Assembly: GCF_003347515.1 (NCBI RefSeq)
Contig: NZ_QEII01000290.1
Span: forward strand, 62,001 to 126,000
DNA: 64,000 nt
Source of the DNA: Rhodoferax ferrireducens
GTDB lineage: Bacteria > Pseudomonadota > Gammaproteobacteria > Burkholderiales > Burkholderiaceae_C
Direction of reading: 5' to 3'
The notes beneath the pieces are model-generated. The model saw only the letters and a program-made list of their open reading frames with translations. It ran no database searches and was not told the DNA's origin. A program made the translations under genes and the position numbers. This document shows positions 33,071-42,041 of the stretch, one piece after another; within the stretch, counting starts at the first letter, position 1, and every line of letters starts with the position of its first letter.

Positions 33071-33967
33071 ATGCCAATGACATCACACTATCTGAGTTGC
33101 GCCGGGCGCGAGATGCATTACACCGAGTGGCGCACTGACGAGCCTATTGTCGAGCGCGGCACCGTGATCGCCTGGCACGGCCTGGCCCGCACCGGGCGCG
33201 ACATGGATGAGTTGGCGGCCCACTTGAGCGCGCGTGGCTACCGGGTGATCTGTCCCGACACCATCGGCCGGGGCTTGAGCCAGTGGAGCCCCGACCCCCA
33301 GCAGGAATACTGCCTGGCGTTTTACGCGCGCCTTGCGCGGGAGCTGTTCGAACAGCTCAAGATTGAGAAAGCGCACTGGGTGGGCACCTCCATGGGCGGC
33401 GCCATTGGCACCGTGTGCGCATCCGGCCTGCTGCAGGCCGACATGAAGCCGCGCATCCAGAGTCTGACCTTGAACGACAACGCACCGCAACTGGCGCAGG
33501 CCGCTATTGAACGGATCAAGGCTTACGCAGGCAAACCGCCTGCATTCGCCACGGTGCTGGAACTGGAGGCCTTTTTCCGCCAGGTCTACAAACCCTACGG
33601 CGCTTTAAGCGACGCGCAGTGGCGGCGCCTGACCGAAACCTCCGTGCGCCGTTTGCCCGATGGCCGTGTCACGCCGCACTACGACCCGGCCATGGTGCAG
33701 CAGTTCACCCACCATCCCGATGACTACCTCCTCTGGGACCATTACGACCTGCTCGACATGCCGGTGCTGTGTTTGCGCGGTGCAGACTCTGATCTGGTGC
33801 TGCCCGAGACAAGCAACGAGATGCTGCGTCGCGGACCGGGCGCCCTGGGTTTGACGCAGGTGGTCGAGATTGAAGGCTGCGGTCACGCCCCGGCACTCAA
33901 CGTGCCCGGGCAGCTGGACCTGGTCACCGCCTTCATTGACGGTGTCAATAAAACGTATGCTATTTAG
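33071..33967 (+). CDS. alpha/beta-fold hydrolase
   Basis: A 298-residue cytoplasmic hydrolase. It has the oxyanion region W-H-G-L-A-R-T-G-R-D near 34, nucleophile elbow G-T-S-M-G-G near 107, and G-C-G-H-A-P near 277 carrying the catalytic His; A-D-S-D near 235 could give the acid. The ATG at 33071 follows AGGAGA by 9 bp. It lies 103 bp after the oligomer hydrolase, behind a hairpin, and may process imported esters. The last codons and TAG stop come from the dispersed repeat, so its C-terminus ends T-Y-A-I by insertion. Confidence 0.82.
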   Translation: MPMTSHYLSCAGREMHYTEWRTDEPIVERGTVIAWHGLARTGRDMDELAAHLSARGYRVICPDTIGRGLSQWSPDPQQEYCLAFYARLARELFEQLKIEKAHWVGTSMGGAIGTVCASGLLQADMKPRIQSLTLNDNAPQLAQAAIERIKAYAGKPPAFATVLELEAFFRQVYKPYGALSDAQWRRLTETSVRRLPDGRVTPHYDPAMVQQFTHHPDDYLLWDHYDLLDMPVLCLRGADSDLVLPETSNEMLRRGPGALGLTQVVEIEGCGHAPALNVPGQLDLVTAFIDGVNKTYAI

Positions 33968-34018
33968 TTGATAGCGGGTTGCGCAGGGTGTACGAGGGCT
34001 AGAGCCCTATTTGATGCT
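33958..34018 (+). repeat. dispersed repeat, copy 6
   Basis: Contains GCTATTTAGTTGATAGC (17-bp dyad), GGGTTGCGCA, then TACGAGGGCTAGAGCCC and TATTTGATGCT. The TAG within the dyad is the stop codon of the upstream hydrolase. Confidence 0.82.
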
Positions 34019-34027
34019 GAAAATCCG

Positions 34028-35302
34028 CTACTTCACATTGCACTCACGGCGCAGCAGGGCGATGGCGTCCTTCAACTCGTAGTCAAAGTCGCTTTGCAGC
34101 GTGGGCTGCGCTTCGTCCAGAAAGGCCTGCCACAGCTGGGCGTAGTCGTCCTGGTGTTGCGCGGGGGCGTGATTCAGGATGTACTGGCGAGTCAGTTCCG
34201 GGCTGAGGCCGGACTTGCGGATCTTGCGGACCAAGGCGGCAGCGCTTTTTTCGGTCAACAGGGTTTTGGGCGCGGTCTTGGTGGCCACGCACAGGAACAG
34301 GGTCAGCAGCGAGCCGTCATCACTGTGGCCGCCCGTGGCCTTGTTCCAGGCCAGCGAGGCCGAGCGGTCATGGTGGTCTACTTCGCTCAAGCCGTCCTCG
34401 GTCCAAAAATACCGGCCCATGAACGCTGGTGTCTGGTCAAACAGTTTTCTGGCGGGCAGGGTGGCGTCAAGAATCTTCGGCAAATCCGCCAGCACGGACT
34501 GGCGCACCGCCTCCACGGCGGCGCTGAGGTGACCGGGCAGATTTTTTGGGATCGTGATAAGGACAGCGAGCAAACTGGTGTTCGCGTTGGCCGGGTCACT
34601 GCCTTGGCCTGCCGCTTTTGCTTCGCCATATTTTTTGCGCAGCGCCGCCACCATCTTTTCAAATGCGACCCAGTCCGGCATCTCGGTGCGTTTGCAGGCC
34701 AGGACCAGCAAGGCGGTGCGGATGACCGCTTCGGCGTCCTTGCCCGCCTCTTCCAGTTCGCTGGCTTCCATGCCCAGTTTGTCCGCCAGCCAGATGGCGG
34801 CATCGATCACTTGCGCTACCTGGCGGCGTTTGGCGAGTTCGGCCTGGTACTCGGCCAGGCTTTTGAGCGACCACTTGGCCAGCAGCGGAATGTGCTCGTC
34901 GGTGAAGCCGCCGTGCTCATTCATGCCGAAGTGGCTGTTCTGCGGCATGGCCACCAGGCTTTTGAGCATGTCCGAGCCGCCTTTGGAGCGCGACAGAAAC
35001 GAATGGTCGCGCAGCGCCTCGGCCGCAAGCGTCAGGTCGCCGTTGCTCGTGCTTTCCAGGTAGAGGCTGACCAGATTGACCATGCGGTCCTTGGCTTTTT
35101 CCAGCTCGGGGCGCAAGAACTCGTTGCCAAAGTAGCGCGCAATTTGCACCATGCCCTTGGGCGCATCCTCGCAAATGGTGTCCAGTTTCTGCCGATCAAT
35201 GATGCCGTTTTGCACGCCAAACAGCAGTGCTTTCTCAAAAAACGGGCGAGTGTCGTAGACCGAAACGGTTGCAGCGGGGAGGGCGGTGGTGTGCGTGGGC
35301 AT
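34028..35302 (-). CDS. uncharacterised protein, 424 aa, last gene of J-domain operon
   Basis: I do not recognise this family. The 424-residue product is soluble and mainly helical, with no signal or membrane segment. Notable stretches are V-Y-D-T-R-P-F-F-E-K-A-L-L-F-G near the start, F-G-N-E-F-L-R-P-E near 58, a helix-rich middle, and F-W-T-E-D-G-L-S-E-V-D-H-H-D-R-S-A near 302. It follows a 248-residue acidic protein by 66 bp in the same direction. The J-domain gene at the operon head suggests it could be a client or partner in an Hsp70-related process, but this is inference from context. Confidence 0.6.
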   Translation of the reverse strand: MPTHTTALPAATVSVYDTRPFFEKALLFGVQNGIIDRQKLDTICEDAPKGMVQIARYFGNEFLRPELEKAKDRMVNLVSLYLESTSNGDLTLAAEALRDHSFLSRSKGGSDMLKSLVAMPQNSHFGMNEHGGFTDEHIPLLAKWSLKSLAEYQAELAKRRQVAQVIDAAIWLADKLGMEASELEEAGKDAEAVIRTALLVLACKRTEMPDWVAFEKMVAALRKKYGEAKAAGQGSDPANANTSLLAVLITIPKNLPGHLSAAVEAVRQSVLADLPKILDATLPARKLFDQTPAFMGRYFWTEDGLSEVDHHDRSASLAWNKATGGHSDDGSLLTLFLCVATKTAPKTLLTEKSAAALVRKIRKSGLSPELTRQYILNHAPAQHQDDYAQLWQAFLDEAQPTLQSDFDYELKDAIALLRRECNVK

Positions 35303-35368
35303 CGTGACGAAAGTGGCAAGTCCGGGTTGGCAGATCGGGGGGTAGGTCTTGAGTGAGCGGCACCCGGC

Positions 35369-36115
35369 CTAAATGGCCGATTCCTCGTCCGACTCGCGCG
35401 CCGCCGGTGTGGCTTTGCCGCGGTCGGTGTCGCCGGTCTCGACCTTGCCGTCATCTTCTTCAGCTTCGCCGTCCTCACCCCCGCCGGCCTCGAACGCACG
35501 GGCTTTGGCGCGCAGCACCAACAGCATTTCAATGAAAAGATCGGGGCACTGATAGCGCAGTATCCACGCCAGCTCCATCCAGTCCTGGTCCGCCACTTCG
35601 TCCTGTTCCAGGCGCGGCTTGGCGTAGGCCGAGGCGTAGAGGGCAGTTTCTGACAGCATTTCGCCGTCGTCTTCCACCGTGTCAAAGGTGCCGGTGCGGG
35701 CAAAGGCCTCGACGCGGCTCCATTTTTCTTCAAAGTAGTCCGCCAGCGCCTCGCTGCCGCCTTCCAGGTCGCCAATGGCGGTCATGAACTCGACCGGGTC
35801 CGCGTCCTCCCGAAAGATGATCGAGTTCAGCATGCCGCGCAGGTGGGTGCGGGTCAGGTCCTTGTATTGCTTTTCGATCACCACCGCCCGGGCAAACTGG
35901 GCCGGGGTGACCATCAGGTTGATGACCGATTCCTTGGAGTTGTCGTATTCGCGGATGATGGCCAGGATGTCCTTGGGCGGCAGTTGCTCCAGCACCACCA
36001 TCAGCGCCGAGTCGCCCTCGATGTCGGCCAGTTCGACCAGGGCCGACTCGGCGCCGACGATGTCGCCGGCGGCAATCAGGCTTTGGGTTTTTGCGATGAG
36101 GGCGAGGTGGTTCAT
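35369..36115 (-). CDS. uncharacterised protein, 248 aa, J-domain operon
   Basis: A helical protein of unknown family. The first 120 residues include L-P-P-K-D-I-L-A-I-I-R-E-Y-D-N-S-K, reminiscent of MgtE-N-like helical repeats, but too weak to assign. The last 40 residues are strongly charged and low in complexity (G-G-E-D-G-E-A-E-E-D-D-G-K). The ATG at 36115 is chosen since it follows a GGAAACTCC site; the frame is open upstream. It sits third in the J-domain operon. Confidence 0.58.
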   Translation of the reverse strand: MNHLALIAKTQSLIAAGDIVGAESALVELADIEGDSALMVVLEQLPPKDILAIIREYDNSKESVINLMVTPAQFARAVVIEKQYKDLTRTHLRGMLNSIIFREDADPVEFMTAIGDLEGGSEALADYFEEKWSRVEAFARTGTFDTVEDDGEMLSETALYASAYAKPRLEQDEVADQDWMELAWILRYQCPDLFIEMLLVLRAKARAFEAGGGEDGEAEEDDGKVETGDTDRGKATPAARESDEESAI

Positions 36116-36155
36116 TGGAGTTTCCTGGTCAGTTAGAGGGGGCAGCGCGGGCGCT

Positions 36156-36728
36156 TTACCGGTCTTTGCGGTCAAAGCCCTGTTCGACCATCCAGTCGGC
36201 GCCAGCGTCTTCGCGCACGCGGGCTGCTTTTTCTTCTTCGGCGTCAAACTCGTTGAACGGCTCGTCGCCATCCTCCTCATCGCCGTTTTCGCCGTCTTCG
36301 TCGTCATCCTCATCCGCACTTTGGGCAACCGGCGTGGTGTCCGGCTTGCCGTACATGTACTCCAGGCCGGCCGCCACCGTTAAAAACCAGGCGCCCATGG
36401 GTTCCTTCAGGATTACCTGGGTCAATTCGTGAGCCCAGGGCGTCAGATGCGCCGCGTCCACCAAAGTATCCCAATCCGGGAATTCGTCCGACTCGTGCGT
36501 GAGCAGGTGATCCATCACGGCGGGCAGTTTGAAGCGAAAGCCCTGGTGGAAGATCACCGCCACCATCTCCGGGCTGAGTTCGATCATCTGGAGCAAAAAG
36601 CCGAGTTCTTTGCGTCTTTGCGTCAAACGCTGGCGCAGCACGTCCCGTCCTTCGGAATCAAATGTCAGATCGTCCATTTCAGACTGGTAAGCCGAGCGCA
36701 GCTGGAGGAAAAAGGGGGAAATTCTCAT
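36156..36728 (-). CDS. uncharacterised protein with acidic tail, 190 aa, J-domain operon
   Basis: A soluble protein of unknown family. The first 130 residues look globular (F-F-L-Q-L-R-S-A-Y-Q-S-E at the start, W-A-H-E-L-T-Q-V-I-L near 100, M-G-A-W-F-L near 112). A very acidic run (D-E-D-D-D-E-D-G-E-N-G-D-E-E-D-G-D-E) covers about residues 138-156. The ATG at 36728 lies 11 bp past the J-domain stop; a TTG at 36743 is an alternative overlapping start. Acidic tails of this kind often mediate chaperone-like or nucleic-acid-mimic contacts, but no function can be claimed. Confidence 0.58.
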   Translation of the reverse strand: MRISPFFLQLRSAYQSEMDDLTFDSEGRDVLRQRLTQRRKELGFLLQMIELSPEMVAVIFHQGFRFKLPAVMDHLLTHESDEFPDWDTLVDAAHLTPWAHELTQVILKEPMGAWFLTVAAGLEYMYGKPDTTPVAQSADEDDDEDGENGDEEDGDEPFNEFDAEEEKAARVREDAGADWMVEQGFDRKDR

Positions 36729-36739
36729 GTCACCGGGTT

Positions 36740-37015
36740 TCAAAGTAGAGGGTTAAAGTAGTTTTGCCAAATATCGCGCGCCGTCTCGATCGGGCTGTCG
36801 AGCAGGTTGCGGCGGCGGTTGTCGTCGTAAGCCTGGCGTTTGGCATCATCCGAGAGCACCTCATAGGCCTCTTGCACCGCCCGAAAACGCTCCGGCGCAC
36901 TGGCAGCGGCATTTCGGTCAGGGTGGTGAAGCGACGCCTTCTGGCGAAACGCCTTCTTGATATCGGCCAGCGTCGCAGCGCTGCCAAGCCCGAGGGTTGC
37001 GTAGTGGTCTTTCAT
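36740..37015 (-). CDS. short J-domain protein (DnaJ-like)
   Basis: A 91-residue protein that is almost only a J domain: Y-A-T-L-G-L-G near the start, the H-P-D tripeptide at about residues 31-33 and a helix IV region E-A-Y-E-V-L-S-D-D-A-K-R-Q-A-Y-D. There is no Gly/Phe linker, zinc finger or client domain. The HPD motif stimulates Hsp70 ATPase, so this looks like a dedicated cochaperone (class C) whose specificity must come from partners. The three genes after it in the same operon are the natural candidates. Confidence 0.88.
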   Translation of the reverse strand: MKDHYATLGLGSAATLADIKKAFRQKASLHHPDRNAAASAPERFRAVQEAYEVLSDDAKRQAYDDNRRRNLLDSPIETARDIWQNYFNPLL

Positions 37016-37171
37016 GCGTACTCTGGCTGTTGGTGTGGCAAGGTTGGGGATGGTTCAACCTATCTGTCACATTTTGTGGGGGCTGTTCTTCGTTTTTCCG
37101 GCGCCGGATGGGCGACGGGCCGGGGCGGTGCAAACAAGGAACTTGGGGGGTGTGATTATGCCCGGCGCGAA

Positions 37172-37954
37172 TTACGGCGTCGCACAAGTCACCTGACCCA
37201 GGGGTTGCCGGCTGTCCAGAATCTCCAAAATGCGCTGCAGTTCTGACTGCAACTGGCTTCGCGTCTCCAGCGCATGATGGCCCAGGCTCCCGCTCAGACT
37301 CATTTCGCAGGATGAAATTGGGATGCCCTTGTTGGCGAAAGCAATGCTGTTGCTTCGATCGAGGACGTTGATTTCCACGAAATTGCCCTCGAACGCCTGC
37401 TTGATTCGATCGATGAACACCGGATGCGCCGGATTGTCGTTGTCGAGGTTGACCACCAGCACACTGCTGGGCGTCATGATGCGACAACAGTTTCTGTAAA
37501 AGGCGGGGGTGCACAACTGAACCGACAGGCCGCGCGCATCAAAACCGTCCACCAGGATGACGTCAAACCCGGGCGGCGCATCACGCACAAAATCGGCCCC
37601 GTCGGCGCACACCACCTGCAAGCGCTCATCATCGTCCGGGATCAGAAACTGCTGACGCATGGCAATGACGTGCGGGTTGATTTCCACCACCGTGATCCGG
37701 GTTTGCGGGAAGTTTTGGTAACAGAACTTGGCGAGTGATCCGCCGCCCAGGCCGATCATCAATATATGCGCTGGTCGGGGCTTGGCCAGCAGAAAAGCCA
37801 TCATGGTCTTCGTGTAAGGCAACTCCAGGTCGAACGGCCGTTGACAGGACATCAGGCTTTGCATGCCGTCCATGTGGAAGTGCAGGGACCGACCTGCCGG
37901 GTCGTTCTGGACAAAAGGCTGGGCGTGGTCTGGCACGTCAAGCGACTCGGGCAT
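37172..37954 (-). CDS. spermidine-synthase-like protein, copy B
   Basis: A 260-residue protein with the spermidine synthase/aminopropyltransferase fold. It has the nucleotide loop M-I-G-L-G-G-G-S-L-A-K near residue 66, the acidic V-V-E-I-N-P near 90, and D-G-F-D near 136 at the catalytic-Asp position. It is closely related to the next gene upstream (long runs identical), so the two are tandem duplicates overlapping by 17 bp. It lacks the N-terminal beta domain typical of true SpeE, so the role in polyamine synthesis is doubtful. Other small enzymes of this fold are methyltransferase-like and uncharacterised. Confidence 0.75.
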   Translation of the reverse strand: MPESLDVPDHAQPFVQNDPAGRSLHFHMDGMQSLMSCQRPFDLELPYTKTMMAFLLAKPRPAHILMIGLGGGSLAKFCYQNFPQTRITVVEINPHVIAMRQQFLIPDDDERLQVVCADGADFVRDAPPGFDVILVDGFDARGLSVQLCTPAFYRNCCRIMTPSSVLVVNLDNDNPAHPVFIDRIKQAFEGNFVEINVLDRSNSIAFANKGIPISSCEMSLSGSLGHHALETRSQLQSELQRILEILDSRQPLGQVTCATP

Positions 37955-38666
37955 GCAGGGCTTTTCGCTCGTTCAAGGCAAAGTAATCAAAATCAACGTT
38001 GCCGCGCATGGCGTGCGCAGACACGGGAATGTTCTTGCCGGCGAAGACAATCACATTCCCGTCCCTGTTGGCAGGCACCTCAGCCGTGTTGTTGCCAAAT
38101 GACCGGTTGATGCGGTCTATGAACAGCTCGTACAAGCGGTGGTAGCCATGCAGGTTGACCGCCATGACACCGGGGTCGGCCAGCACCCGGCAGCAGTTTT
38201 CATAAAAGTGCTGCGAACACAGCGCGGCGGGTTGGCCCTGTTGGTCGTAGCCATCGACCAGCAGCACGTCGAAATCCGGTTCGGCATCGCGCACGAAATC
38301 GGCGCCGTCGGCCTCGATCACCTGGAAGCGTTCGTTGTCGTCGGGAACCAAAAACTCCTGGCGCATGGCAATCACATGGGGGTTGATTTCCACCACCGTG
38401 ATCTTTGTTTCGGGCAGTTGCCGATAGCAGTATTTGGCCAGGCTCCCGCCGCCCAAGCCGATCATCGCAATGTGTCGGGGTTGGCGCTGGAGGCGCAAAA
38501 ACCCCATCATGGTTTTGGTGTAGTCCAGTTCCAGCTCGTCCGGCTGGCTGGTGCGCATCCGGCTTTGCAGGTGAGTGTTGGAAAAGTGCAAGGACTTGCT
38601 GTTCTTGTCCTCGCAGATGGTGGGCACCTCATGGTGCGGACGGGCGGATTCAGCGTGATCTGGCAT
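37938..38666 (-). CDS. spermidine-synthase-like protein, copy A
   Basis: A 242-residue paralogue of the following gene. Shared motifs are S-L-H-F then Y-T-K-T-M-M-G/A-F-L, M-I-G-L-G-G-G-S-L-A-K-Y, V-V-E-I-N-P-H-V-I-A-M-R-Q and V-D-G-Y-D. The ATG at 38666 (MPDHAES) is chosen because upstream codons are Cys-rich and lie in the intergenic gap after malic enzyme. The overlap with copy B suggests co-translation, perhaps as a heterodimer. Confidence 0.75.
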   Translation of the reverse strand: MPDHAESARPHHEVPTICEDKNSKSLHFSNTHLQSRMRTSQPDELELDYTKTMMGFLRLQRQPRHIAMIGLGGGSLAKYCYRQLPETKITVVEINPHVIAMRQEFLVPDDNERFQVIEADGADFVRDAEPDFDVLLVDGYDQQGQPAALCSQHFYENCCRVLADPGVMAVNLHGYHRLYELFIDRINRSFGNNTAEVPANRDGNVIVFAGKNIPVSAHAMRGNVDFDYFALNERKALHARVA

Positions 38667-38714
38667 AAAAAGGACAAATTTGAGGGGACAGCAGCAGCGG
38701 CGCGACGTCAAACC

Positions 38715-41009
38715 TTAGCGTTGCGCGTTGACCTCGGCCACGGTCAAGGCGGTCATATTGACCAGACGGCGCACCGTGGCGGCGGCGGTCAAGATATGAA
38801 TGGGCTGGGCCGCCCCGAGCAGAATGGGGCCGATCGAGATGCCACCACCCGCCGCTGCCTTGAGCAGGTTGTAGGTGATATTGGCCGCGTCCAGGTTCGG
38901 AAACACCAGCAGATTGGCTTCTCCGTTCAGGGTGCTGCCCGGCATGAGCTGGCGCCGGTGGGCCGTGTCGAGCGCCATGTCGCCATGCATCTCGCCGTCA
39001 ATCTCCAGCCAGGGCGCCTGTTCCTGCACCAGCGCCAACGCCTGGCGCATCTTGACGGCGGAGGCTTGCTGGCTGGAGCCGAAGTTGGAGTGGGACAGCA
39101 AGGCAGCTTTGGGGTGCACGCCAATGCGCAGCATTTCTTCGGCCGCCAGCACCGTGATCTCGGCAATCTGCTGGGCGCTGGGGTCGTAGTTGACATGGGT
39201 GTCGACCAGAAAGACCTGGCGGCCCGGCAGGATCAGGCCGGTGACACAGGCGTAGGTATTGACGCCGGGACGCTTGCCGATGACCTGGTCCACATAGTTC
39301 AGGTGCAGCGAGGTGGTGCCCCAGGTGCCGCAGATCACGCCATCGACCTCGTTTTTCTTGAGCAGCATGACCGCGATCAGGGTCAGGCGGCGGCGCATTT
39401 CAATCTTGGCGGTCTGCTCGGTGGTGCCCAGGCGTTCGGTCAGCTGGTGGTAGGTCTGCCAGAAATCGGGGTAGCGCTCGTCTTGCTCGACGTTGACGAT
39501 GTCGTAGTCCGCACCTTGTTTCAGGCGCAGCCCAAACTGCTCGATGCGCTGGGCGATGATGGCCGGGCGGCCAATCAGCGTGGGTCGTGCCAGGGCTTCA
39601 TCCACGATGATCTGGCAGGCACGCAGCACGCGTTCATCCTCGCCTTCCGCGTAAGCCACCCGCTTGGTCGGCGCCCGTTTTACCGCGGCAAAAATAGGTT
39701 TCATGAGTGTGCCGGAGGCATACACAAAGGCCTCCAGGCGTTCGCGGTAGGCCGCCAGATCCGTGATCGGCGTCATGGCCACGCCCGATTTCGCAGCGGC
39801 CTCGGCCACGGCGGGTGCGATGCGCGTCATCAGGCGCGGGTCGAACGGGCGCGGAATCAGGTAGTCCGGGCCAAACGCCATTTGTTCACCTGCGTACGCT
39901 GCCGCGACCACGTCACTTTGTTCCGCTTGCGCCAGTTCGGCAATCGCATGCACGGCGGCGATTTCCATCTCCAGTGTGATGGTGGTGGCGCGCGAGTCCA
40001 AGGCGCCCCGGAAGATGTAGGGGAAGCACAGGACATTGTTGACCTGGTTCGGGTAGTCGGCACGCCCGGTCGCCATGATCGCGTCGTCGCGCACGGCCCG
40101 GACCTGCTCCGGGGTGATCTCCGGCGTGGGGTTGGCCAGGGCAAACACCAGCGGTCGCGCCGCCATGGACCGGACCATCTCGGGCTTGAGCACGCCACCC
40201 GCCGACAGGCCCAGAAAAATATCGGCCCCTTCGATGATTTCGCCCAAGGTGCGCGCGCTTGTCGGTTGGGCGTAAACAATCTTGTCCTCGTCCATCAGCT
40301 CGGTGCGTCCCTCGTACACCACGCCGGCCAGGTCGGTGACATAAATGTTCTCGCGCGGAATGCCCAACTTCACCAGCAAGCCCAGGCAGGCCAGGGCGGC
40401 GGCACCGGCGCCCGAGGTCACCAGCTTGATCTTCTTGGGGTCTTTGCCCACCACCTTCAAACCGTTCAGGATGGCGGCGCCGACCACGATGGCCGTGCCA
40501 TGCTGGTCATCGTGAAACACCGGAATGTTCATGCGTTCGCGCAATTTGCGTTCCACATAAAAACAGTCCGGCGCCTTGATGTCTTCCAGGTTGATGCCGC
40601 CAAACGTGGGCTCCAGCGCAGCAATGATGTCCACCAGCTTGTCCAGATCGGACTCATCGATCTCCAGGTCGAACACATCAATGCCGGCGAACTTCTTGAA
40701 CAGAACGGCTTTGCCCTCCATCACCGGCTTGGCCGCCAGCGGGCCGATATTGCCCAAGCCCAGCACGGCCGTGCCGTTGGTGATAACGGCCACCAAATTG
40801 CCACGGCTGGTGTATTTGAAGGCCGCGTTAGGGTCTTTGACGATTTCTTCGCAGGGGGCTGCCACCCCGGGCGAGTAGGCCAGACCCAAATCATGCTGGT
40901 TCACCAGTTGCTTGGTTGCGGCAATCGCCAGCTTGCCCGGTATCGGGTGTTCGTGATAGTCGAGCGCGGCCTGACGGAGTTGTTCGTTTTTGGTGATTTG
41001 CGTTGGCAT
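38715..41009 (-). CDS. maeB: NADP-dependent malic enzyme with phosphotransacetylase-like domain
   Basis: A 764-residue fusion enzyme. Residues 1-430 form the malic enzyme: Y-S-P-G-V-A-A-P-C near 44, the metal/catalytic region D-L-E-I-D-E-S-D and F-H-D-D-Q-H-G-T-A, and the cofactor motif T-S-G-A-G-A-A near 195. Residues 440-760 form a C-terminal phosphate acetyltransferase-type domain, as in MaeB-type enzymes where it gives acetyl-CoA regulation rather than PTA activity. It converts malate to pyruvate and CO2 with NADPH formation. Full length and intact. The gene upstream (41050) is 40 bp away in the same direction. Confidence 0.96.
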   Translation of the reverse strand: MPTQITKNEQLRQAALDYHEHPIPGKLAIAATKQLVNQHDLGLAYSPGVAAPCEEIVKDPNAAFKYTSRGNLVAVITNGTAVLGLGNIGPLAAKPVMEGKAVLFKKFAGIDVFDLEIDESDLDKLVDIIAALEPTFGGINLEDIKAPDCFYVERKLRERMNIPVFHDDQHGTAIVVGAAILNGLKVVGKDPKKIKLVTSGAGAAALACLGLLVKLGIPRENIYVTDLAGVVYEGRTELMDEDKIVYAQPTSARTLGEIIEGADIFLGLSAGGVLKPEMVRSMAARPLVFALANPTPEITPEQVRAVRDDAIMATGRADYPNQVNNVLCFPYIFRGALDSRATTITLEMEIAAVHAIAELAQAEQSDVVAAAYAGEQMAFGPDYLIPRPFDPRLMTRIAPAVAEAAAKSGVAMTPITDLAAYRERLEAFVYASGTLMKPIFAAVKRAPTKRVAYAEGEDERVLRACQIIVDEALARPTLIGRPAIIAQRIEQFGLRLKQGADYDIVNVEQDERYPDFWQTYHQLTERLGTTEQTAKIEMRRRLTLIAVMLLKKNEVDGVICGTWGTTSLHLNYVDQVIGKRPGVNTYACVTGLILPGRQVFLVDTHVNYDPSAQQIAEITVLAAEEMLRIGVHPKAALLSHSNFGSSQQASAVKMRQALALVQEQAPWLEIDGEMHGDMALDTAHRRQLMPGSTLNGEANLLVFPNLDAANITYNLLKAAAGGGISIGPILLGAAQPIHILTAAATVRRLVNMTALTVAEVNAQR

Positions 41010-41049
41010 GGTGACGGGTCTTTCTGCCGCGTGGACGGCGTTAAATGTT

Positions 41050-41859
41050 TCAGGAATCTTTGGACACCAGGGCCAACAGGGCGGCGCGAATCACGCCGAA
41101 TTCCAGGCTGCTGATCGTGACGCTTTTTCCCATCACCATGGGCGTCTCAAGGTCCAGGCCCGGCATCACCAGCAAGGCGTGTTGCCACGTCGCCTCCGTC
41201 TGACTCATTCGGTTCATGGCATGGATCCCGCATTGGATGACCTCGGGGCGAGACAGTTTTTTCAGGAGGCAGACGCGAATGGACAGGCCATTGGGCAAAT
41301 ACACCGTGGCGACGTCGCCGGTGTCGGCGCCGGTCTCCAGCACGTCCATCTGGCCGTCCTTGAAATCCGGGTCTTCCTTGAGCAAGCTTTTGATCGACTG
41401 CGCCAGACACTGCCGCGCAACTTCTTCGATCAAGGCCTCGTCGGGCAACAAGGCATGGCCCAGACCCCCCAGGCCCAGGGTCTGGTCCGAGGCGTCGTAG
41501 CGGGTGCAACGCAGCCCCCATTCGGGTTCGGCCTCGCAGGCCAGGCGAACCTGTGCCGTTGCTTGCGCGGCATAACAGACGGAATCCAGCCATTCCATAG
41601 ACCGCTCAAACGCATCCACCATGCCGATGGCACAGGGGAATTTTTTGATGAAGGGCTGGGGATCGAGAATGCCGGCCCGCTTGCGCAGCAGGGGACTGGC
41701 CAGATGGACGTGATCGTGCTCTTCCCAGATGGCGGCACACGTCTGGCTTTCATCACATCCGGCCGGATGGAACTGGACCAGACTGAGACCACTGCTTGGG
41801 TGCGATCTGCCGAGGATCGTGGGCTGACCAGCGGTTTTGTGAACTCTTCGTTGCGGCAT
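41050..41859 (-). CDS. hypothetical protein, 269 aa
   Basis: I do not recognise this protein. It has no signal or membrane segment, and has conserved-looking helical stretches such as F-P-C-A-I-G-M-V-D-A-F-E-R-S-M-E-W-L-D near residue 75 and L-P-N-G-L-S-I-R-V-C-L-L near 188. Its seven Cys residues are scattered with no ligand pattern. The 40-bp gap to maeB suggests a shared transcript. The 182 bp upstream, up to the RHH gene, are AT-rich and hold the two divergent promoters. Confidence 0.5.
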   Translation of the reverse strand: MPQRRVHKTAGQPTILGRSHPSSGLSLVQFHPAGCDESQTCAAIWEEHDHVHLASPLLRKRAGILDPQPFIKKFPCAIGMVDAFERSMEWLDSVCYAAQATAQVRLACEAEPEWGLRCTRYDASDQTLGLGGLGHALLPDEALIEEVARQCLAQSIKSLLKEDPDFKDGQMDVLETGADTGDVATVYLPNGLSIRVCLLKKLSRPEVIQCGIHAMNRMSQTEATWQHALLVMPGLDLETPMVMGKSVTISSLEFGVIRAALLALVSKDS

Positions 41860-42041
41860 CAGAACATCTCAATTCACGCGACTATCAACATGCATCAGCG
41901 GCGTGACCAGCACGTTCGCTGCGTTCAACCGTGGGCCCGTCCGCCTATGGAAATGATGTAAATAGTCTAACAATAAGTGTATTGTAGTCGCTCTAAAAAC
42001 ACATAGAATGATAATCAAATTAACATATTAAAGCGCAAGCC

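Noticed and set aside
38139..41114. Very long open frame on the plus strand opposite maeB and copy A (about 990 codons)
   Set aside because: It is antisense to clearly recognised genes and has His/Gln/Val-rich composition typical of GC-rich shadow frames. Similar shadows opposite 49897-52635, 52661-55615 and 59563-61710 were dropped for the same reason.
42004..42022. Fur-box-like AATGATAATCA before the RHH gene
   Set aside because: The centre matches the Fur consensus but the flanks do not, the leader is AT-rich, and no iron gene is near.
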